From: Symsagittifera roscoffensis
Taxonomy: Eukaryota > Xenacoelomorpha > Acoela > Convolutidae
Direction: 5' to 3'
Length of the DNA stretch: 64,000 bases
NCBI RefSeq assembly: GCF_963678635.1
Contig: NC_087069.1
Location: forward strand, 42,920,688 to 42,984,687
Shown: in pieces, positions 58,405-64,000 of the stretch
Numbering within the stretch: position 1 is the stretch's first letter
Layout of the letters: each line of letters starts with the position of its first letter
Notes under the pieces: generated by a model
Told to the model about the DNA's origin: nothing
The model's database searches: none
Seen by the model: only the letters and a program-made list of their open reading frames with translations
Program-made: the position numbers and the translations under genes

Positions 58405-59000
58405 TTATAAACCATGCTCAGATTGTAAATCGTGTTCAACATTTGGTGAAATTTCCTTGTTTGAAAAATTTTCACGGATTGTGTTTAAAAATGCCGAGAA
58501 TGCGGCAATTTCATTTCTTACGTTTGTGTGTCTTGATGCTTGAACCGGTGATTTGCTTTCGGTTTCTGTTCCTTCTAGTATAGATAAATAATTATATATT
58601 ATTGCAAAAACATCGTTTGTGAAAATTGAATTTGCTCTCTGTGAATTTTGATGTTGTATGTTTTTAATGTATTCTGTGAACACTTTTGAAAGTTCTATAT
58701 CGACATCATCTGTTTGGACAACATATTTGCCATGAAATTCACTTGTTGTACTGAGTTCTATGGTGTAAATACCGTATATTTGTGTTAAGTTACATATTCC
58801 TTTTAAATAATGATCGACAATTTGTCTTTTGATTTTTTTTCTGGGAATTCTGCTTTACATAGGCTATTTCCTTGTTCAAATATATTTGCGATTAGATTAT
58901 GGCAAAATTGTATTTGTCCTCTGTTTTCAGTGAGTGAAATGATGATAAATGTGAAACCAGAGTCTTCGTCTGGACTTTCGTCACTTGGGCTTTGACTCAT
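58405..59000 (-). pseudogene. Frame B: about 200-codon unrecognised accessory protein, element 3
   Basis: ATG at 59000 in an AAAATGA context. The first part (SPSDESPDEDSGFTFIIISL) is acidic. An A-run near 58840 shifts the frame, after which LKGICNLTQIYGIYTIEL, FHGKYVVQTDDVDIEL and a helical C-terminus (FAIIYNYLSILEG) follow to a stop at 58405. The composition is that of a globular protein. It overlaps frame A by 20 bases. No family is recognised. Confidence 0.5.
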
Positions 59001-59489
59001 TTTTTCGTTTTATGACTGTTAGTGCGTAATGTTCAATGTGTCCGATTGGTTGGTTCCAATTGTATAGACGTACTGGTATATTTTTGTTTATCTTTTTTAT
59101 TCTTCTTTTTCCTTTTTTTGATGAATGTGATGTAGTTTCTGAATCGGAAAAGTATAATTGATCGTGAACTGGGTGGTTTTTATTTTTTGTGTCTTTTAGT
59201 TTGTAAAGTGCATCTAAATTGCTGACTTTTGATTGAGAGACTGCATTTCTACGCTTTGAAAATCTTTTTCGTGTAATTTGTTTTTGCTTACTTAAAACTT
59301 TTCTTTTTATTGTTTGACGTTTTGTGCGAATATATCCGACTGTTTGTTTGTGCGGTGTAATTACAAGATCGTATGTTTCGTAATTTATTTTACAATGGTG
59401 TAGTACGATTGTTTGCTCATTTCCTAAATTGTTCAGTGACACGAGGTTTAGGATGAAGGGTGCACGGTTGTTATTAGTGATTGTAAAAT
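58981..59489 (-). CDS. Frame A: basic 150-170-codon protein without ATG, element 3
   Basis: Open from a TAG at about 59490 to 58981. It is very Lys/Arg-rich in the middle (RTKRQTIKRKVLSKQKQITR), then acidic-Ser and again basic (KKGKRRIKKINK). That suits a nucleic-acid-binding or nuclear-targeting protein. There is no ATG anywhere in the frame, so it may be reached by splicing from a leader exon, by non-AUG initiation, or after an undetected indel. It is the first frame after a 1.2-kb leader. Confidence 0.5.
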
Positions 59490-60676
59490 CCTAGACTGTT
59501 AGTCATTACGATTTTTTGGTTAGCCGAACTTGGGTCTTTTACGTAGGTTTGGAGAGAGAAATATATATCAATTCCGAAGAATGATTTTTAGTTTCTCGTG
59601 GCTATTCTAAGTTAAGGTGTTAACTTACTTAATCTTTCTTAGGGGTAGTGATTGTGTTCAAGGGTTCGAGAATAGTAAATCGATCCACAAAGTTTAGGTA
59701 TAATTAGAACACAGGTAGTTCGTTAGATACTTTTTTATTACTTACTAAGATTTAAGGTTTAGCCTGGGTGTCAGGTAAGAGGGGGGATTAAGTGAAGGAT
59801 GAATAACCGAAGTTCTTCACTGTTTAGCTTAATTTGAATGGTTAGTGTGATTGCAAAATATCTATTAGTCCTGGGTCTTTCAAAAGGTTGGATTATGAAT
59901 CGACGTTTGAGGTCAATAGACACTTTATTATTGGGTGGGGGAGAACAAAATTGTTCTGTTTGATCCAAGGATAGGCCTTGATGATCAGGATATAATTTTT
60001 TATGGTATAAATTGGATTTTATTTAAATTTTAATGGAGATCCAAGGAAAGCTTTGATGATCTAGTTTAAGATTGAACAATTTGATATGAAAGAAAGGTAA
60101 AAATTTGGATCAGCTTTTAAAATTAATTTAAATTTATTTGATAAAAAATTTTAGTGTTTGATAATATTAGTGGTTTAAAAAATTGCTGTTATGTTTAGGT
60201 GATGAAGCTGGGGATGCCAGGATGATTTATATATACTAAAAATTAATGATCATGTCGACTAATTTTTATTTTTTCTTTCAATAAACATATTTTTCAGATA
60301 TCTTTTTAAATTTTACTGCAGATTTAGGGGAAACGATTTGAGATAATTTTATAAATTGTTATTGTACAATAGTAAAAAGGATTTAGCGCCTGTAATAATC
60401 ATTGAAGATTTTTCTTCAGGGTTTCTATGTTTGCAAATGAAAATCTTAATTCTTTGCTAATAAAATCCTAAATATAAAAGTTTGGTCTGGCTTTTGCCGA
60501 GGTCTTCTTCCAATGCCTGGTAGTTCTAGTACTGTGCGGAATAGCGGTTCTGATCTATTGTGTCGTAGAGACATTTCAATTAGATTATTATCATGTAACA
60601 TTTTTGATAATGTTTTTGTCTAATTCTAATCTATCTGTTAGTTCTAAGCTAATTTGTTTTTTAAGGTCTTGATCGA
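59490..60676 (-). other. Leader of element 3, no gene seen
   Basis: About 1.2 kb between primer site and frame A, with only short frames. It presumably contains packaging and splice-donor signals, which I cannot pinpoint. Confidence 0.5.
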
Positions 60677-60693
60677 GACTTATGGTCGAACCA
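60677..60693 (-). other. Primer binding site of element 3
   Basis: On the minus strand TGGTTCGACCATAAGTC starts two bases (TC) after the LTR end ACTCA. TGG pairs with the CCA of a tRNA whose 3' end would read GGTCGAACCA. This position and spacing are standard. Confidence 0.75.
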
Positions 60694-60695
60694 GA

Positions 60696-61104
60696 TGAGT
60701 TAGGTTCGAGGTTTAACTTATAGAGTAATTTCGGATAGGGTACACCGTCTGCTCGTCACTCTATCTTATTTTCGGCCGGATAGATTCGAGCAACTTCTTA
60801 GTCTAATACCGATCCTTATCTTACTCTTATATCTGCTAGTCTATGGGTGTTTAACTAATCTCTGCTAGGCTCAATAGATCTAGAGTTTACTGGCTTATTG
60901 CGATTGCTAAAGTTCTCTTGGAGAGGTAACTAATTTCTAAGTTAAATTCAAATCTCTCTGGTGCTGAAATTACAAGTAATTTCAACACTTACAAATAAGT
61001 GGATTGTTAGTTAGATGGATCGTGATTGGTTAATATTAAATAATTTTCAGAGATAAAATATCCAATTTAGAACGAATAATAAATATAGTTTATATCTGGT
61101 TCCA
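60696..61104 (-). repeat. 5' LTR of element 3
   Basis: 409 bp, plus-strand ends TGAGTTAGG and CTGGTTCCA, followed by CAAT. About 95% identical to 42155-42549 by eye. Confidence 0.92.
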
Positions 61105-61108
61105 CAAT

Positions 61109-61494
61109 TAAGTGCGGGCAACGAAACTTACGAGTGGCAACGTGCGTGAATGAAAGCATAAACCCATCGGAGCGGCGGAATCATCAAGACATGAAATAGG
61201 AAATCGCAAAAAAAAACATCAAAGAATAATCATAAAAATAAACTGTTTTCAGGCTCACTAATTTATAGATTAGTATAAGATATTGGTATAAGAACTATAT
61301 CATCTTGTGAAACCTGAGAGAACACCTTTAGAATAAATGGCAACGCTGAAACGATCAGAGCTGAAGATGTCAAACCCATAAGCTGAGTACGGGATACACA
61401 GAGCATCATGCGGCCATATGGCAGGAGACAAGGAAAGAAAAAATGAAGAAAACGTTTCAAGAATAGAGAACCCGAGTCGAGATTTTTCACCTAA
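61109..61494. other. No gene recognised
   Basis: Short spacer after element 3; only random frames. Confidence 0.5.
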
Positions 61495-61561
61495 TTTGAA
61501 GCAAGATTTGAGCGGTTTGAGCGGTTTTTTTAGACAATTACGCTCGAAATCTTGCTTCAAA
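61495..61561. repeat. Long-stem hairpin
   Basis: TTTGAAGCAAGATTTGAGCG at 61495-61514 pairs with CGCTC(G)AAATCTTGCTTCAA at 61541-61560, a stem of about 20 bp with one bulged base and a loop of about 26 bases. The loop and the following 60 bases contain the GAGCGGTTT word seen in the foldback at 62088-62302. Confidence 0.8.
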
Positions 61562-61635
61562 ATTTTGAGCGTACCGCTCAAAAACCGCGCAATGCAAACC
61601 GCTCAAAAACCGCGCAAGATTTAATAATAAAAAGT

Positions 61636-61708
61636 CGACCACAGCGGGATTCGCACCCCCAATCTTCTGATTCGAAGTCTGACACCTTATCCGTTAGGCC
61701 ATTCGGCC
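61636..61708 (-). tRNA. tRNA-Arg (anticodon TCG)-like gene, somewhat degenerate
   Basis: The minus strand has the A box TGGCCTAACGGATAAGG, the anticodon loop CTTCGAA (TCG at 61675-61673) and a B box GGTGCGAATCC, which has one G where consensus has T. A TTTTT run follows the 3' end. Stems carry mismatches: one each in the acceptor, anticodon and T arms. The overall match to a eukaryotic tRNA-Arg(UCG) is clear. It may be a pseudogene or a tRNA-derived repeat. Confidence 0.75.
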
Positions 61709-61867
61709 CTGTAACTGTTGTCGCGCAGCGAAGCCAATATAAATTACGCACCACAATGAATACTGAATACTCTGCATTCTAATTCATGCTTATGAAATTC
61801 CTGTGACAGTGATACGTACCTCAGACCACAGGTATCCATAGTACTGTGCATCGTATCCGTCTATATA

Positions 61868-62050
61868 ATCTTGGTCGCACCGTCTCCGCTTCGGTCTGCA
61901 AAGACGCGCCGTCTCCACCTCGGTCGCGAAAGTCTTGAAAGTGCACATTTTGGTCGAGCTGGCCAAACGGTTGCGCCGTTGTCTTTGGAGTCGCGCCGTT
62001 TCCGCCTAGGTCTCGAAAGTCGCGCCTTAGTTTTTCGGTCGCGAAAGTAT
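61868..62050. repeat. GC-rich degenerate tandem repeat
   Basis: The words GCGCCGTCTCCGCCTCGGTC and CGCGAAAGTC recur four to five times with variations (near 61869, 61900, 61970, 61990, 62020). Base composition is strikingly GC-rich against the AT-rich surroundings. Confidence 0.7.
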
Positions 62051-62074
62051 GGACATGAGTCTGGGACCTCGACC

Positions 62075-62313
62075 CGGGAAGACCGCTCAAAAACCGTTCA
62101 AAAACCGCTCAAATGTTGCTTGAAAACCCGTTCAAAAATCACCGCAAGAAATGAGCGGTTTTTAGCGGTTTTTTAAGCAAGATTTGAGCGGTTTGAGCGG
62201 TTTTTCCAAAAAAAAGCGCCCAAACCGCCCAAACCGCTCAAACCGCTCTAATCTTGCTGGAAAACCGCTCAAACCGCTCAAATCTTGAGCGGTTTTTGAG
62301 CGGGATCTCGACC
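62075..62313. mobile_element. Foldback element built from GAGCGGTTT words
   Basis: From GACCGCTCAAAAACCG (about 62088) to CGGTTTTTGAGCGGGATC (about 62302) the sequence is a dense set of GAGCGGTTT/AACCGCTC words on both strands, able to fold on itself. CTCGACCCGGGAA flanks it on both sides (about 62073 and 62307), which could be a target duplication or part of the repeat. Non-coding. Confidence 0.6.
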
Positions 62314-62346
62314 CGGGAAACTGGACAAAAGAAGCTAAACAAAGGA

Positions 62347-63184
62347 CCCGGGTTGACCTCCATACACCGAAAATACTTATCATACAATTCCATGCATCAA
62401 GTGTGTGGAAAAATGCTTGTCATACAATTTTCAAACAATTTCTAAAAATGGTTGAAAAAAGATATAAACTAATTTGTACGGCTGTTTGATTCTTATAAAT
62501 AGTTTGGTGATTAAAAACCGCGGTTTTTGTTTTTTGAAAAAAAATGCTTATCATACAATTCTCATGGAAGTTTTATGACTGGCGTTTTTTAAATTTTCCG
62601 AAGTAATTTTGAATTTGCCCCAAAATTTGTTTGATTTTTTTTCAACCGCAAATCGATTTCCAAAATTTTTTTTGCATGCAAAATTTTATTTTTTGTGTGC
62701 ATAACATAGTCCTGGATGCATCAATGTTGGGATTTTTTCCTTTTCGCTTTTAAATTTTTTTCAAAGACGCTGAAATTTTTTTTTTATTTTCTATGGCATG
62801 TTTATGTATGCCTTGATCAATGTCTGATAATTTGAAAATTCGAAAACTTAAAATAATCATCATTGATAAATTTTGCCAAAAATTAAAAGTTTTTTTTTGT
62901 TATATAATTTGTGAAAGACAGCTCGAAGAAATTTCACGTGGTTTTCTCTGCATTTTAAATGCATGACCGTGCAAACTTTAGTGCTTTGAGTAAACCAAGG
63001 TCTTTGTTTCTTGTGTTTGGTTACAAACACAACCGAAATTTTCCAAAATTTAAGTTAAGGAACAAAAATGCTTATCATAGAGTATTCATACAATTTTCTG
63101 TACGTATACAGTTGTATGAAATTGTATGACAAGAAATTTCTCATATATGGAAAATTTATGATAAGAAGTTTTGGTCAACCAGGG
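62347..63184. mobile_element. TIR element A, copy 2
   Basis: Left CCCGGGTTGACCTCC..AATACTTATCATACAATT; right, reverse-complemented, CCCTGGTTGACCAAAACTTC..TTATCATA. Interior words ATGCTTATCATACAATTT and inverted ATTGTATGA are the same as in 22944-23890. Target duplications are not clear here. Confidence 0.65.
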
Positions 63185-64000
63185 GAACCAATTCAGCTAG
63201 ACGAACGAGGAGCGATAGCTGAAATAAAAAAAAGCGAGAGAGGGAAAAGTCTTAAGATACTTTTATTTTCGTGGAACAGTCTATATTTGTATCAGCCAGG
63301 ATGATACGGCGTAACTGAAAAATAGGATGGCCAGTTTTGCAATTTATTTTTCAAATTACTCAAGCAAAAACCGCATTACTTGACATTTTGGAAGCAAGTC
63401 GGCCAAGTTGATTGAAGAAAAATCTTTTTGACTGTGCTCGACCCCGGTAATTTTCGACAACCACATATAATTGCATTAATCATAATGAAAACAAAATTGC
63501 TTACGAATCGAGCAAATTACTGAAATTAGGTATTTTATAATATCATTAATGTTCAATTGTGGTAGCGCCGGTTTGGTCATTGGAAGGTCAGAACCTCTTT
63601 TTTTTCCGACTGAACATTCAAGGATCTCATAAGCGGTTTTGGTTGTTGTTGATTTTTTTTTAAAGTTTTACTTTTCTAATGAAACTTACTGAGTACTCCT
63701 AAAAACATTAACCTAAAATTTACCCAAAATATTTACACTGAAGAATTAACGTTCAGGTAGAAGAGGTCTTTAAATTTATAAACAAGTTTAACCGCATCAA
63801 CTGTTGATCGTATCATCTGTCTACTTGTATCAACTATTGATCATTTTGACAGAAATATTTTCAGTTCGTTCAAGACCACTGCACTTTTGTAAAACAATCT
63901 TACAATCATCCTGTATAACTCGTCTTTGTATAATTGTTCATAAATCGGTAGAAGTTACAATGGCTTGTAATTGGTGTATTTTCTCCCATTTTTGTCTATT
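63185..64000. other. No gene recognised
   Basis: AT-rich sequence without a supportable feature to the end of the window. Confidence 0.5.

Larger units (their letters stand above)
42155..61104 (-). mobile_element. 18.95-kb env-bearing Ty3/errantivirus-like LTR element (element 3)
   Basis: LTRs with TG...CA ends sit at 42155-42549 and 60696-61104, with CAAT duplicated outside both (42151-42154, 61105-61108). The internal part holds, on the minus strand: leader, frames A, B and C, gag, protease, RT, RNase H, integrase, a small hydrophobic frame, frame D, a glycoprotein-like env, a long tail, frame F and a 1.5-kb 3' region. Nearly 19 kb is far above the 5-9 kb usual for gypsy elements and about twice a simple retrovirus. 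Frameshifts and stops occur in gag, pol, env and frames B, D and F; LTR divergence of roughly 5% suggests moderate age. Confidence 0.92.

Noticed and set aside
1-64000. CRISPR arrays, operons, ribosome binding sites or other prokaryotic features
   Set aside because: The window is eukaryotic in every recognisable feature; repeats here are transposon ends or satellite-like arrays, not spacer arrays.

Overview
The window looks like AT-rich, gene-poor eukaryotic DNA from an invertebrate animal. It has metazoan-type Ty3/gypsy elements, an APE-endonuclease LINE, a Merlin-type transposase, a hAT-like MITE, tRNA-derived sequences and a 200-base assembly gap. The wording of the gypsy integrases (SPFEAHFGR just after the core) is of a kind I associate with nematodes and other invertebrates, but I cannot name the species. 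I found no host protein-coding gene that I can support; almost everything recognisable is a mobile element in some stage of decay.

Layout. 1-2793: no gene; a block dense in the palindromic word AATCGATTATAAT. 2802-3219: a hAT-like MITE with a perfect 8-bp target duplication. 3518-12056: a nearly perfect 4.27-kb tandem duplication; each copy carries an errantivirus-like LTR, a stretch of the 3' region of that element, a TA microsatellite and a broken LINE on the minus strand. 12057-15560: nothing recognised. 15560-16270: a diverged array of 150-170 bp units. 16464-22482 (minus): decayed Ty3/gypsy element 1, with a near-total gag deletion and a 41-codon internal duplication in its RT. 22944-23890: TIR element A, apparently inserted in a tRNA-derived sequence. 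24431-24630: Ns. 24767-26346: a 124-bp direct repeat flanking a gag-like remnant. 26641-27868: a broken Merlin transposase between two outward-facing tRNA-like sequences. 29770-30400: another diverged array of about 168 bp units. 32681-33482: TIR element B. 34740-40550 (plus): Ty3/gypsy element 2, with three catalytic sites lost. 42155-61104 (minus): an 18.95-kb LTR element (element 3). 61495-62313: a hairpin, a tRNA-Arg-like gene, a GC-rich repeat and a foldback element. 62347-63184: a second TIR element A.

Element 3 is the most interesting object. It has 395/409-bp LTRs (TG...CA, CAAT target duplications, roughly 95% alike by eye) and a PBS two bases inside the 5' LTR. In transcription order it carries two overlapping accessory reading frames (A, B), a third small frame (C), gag with a CCHC knuckle, a long Asn/Ser/Arg-rich linker, a DSGA protease, RT (YLDD), RNase H, a D,D35E integrase, a small hydrophobic frame, a Pro/Ser/Thr-rich frame (D), a broken glycoprotein-like env with a membrane segment and long tail, and an unrecognised downstream frame of about 310 codons (F). 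Gag, protease, pol and env together are the layout of an endogenous-retrovirus-like Ty3 element, but with an unusually large accessory load. Every major frame has small frameshifts or stops, so this copy is not intact; because many breaks fall in homopolymers, assembly error is an alternative for some of them.

Reading-frame ends given for broken genes mark where homology or an open frame is visible, not proven gene ends. Identities are estimates by eye.
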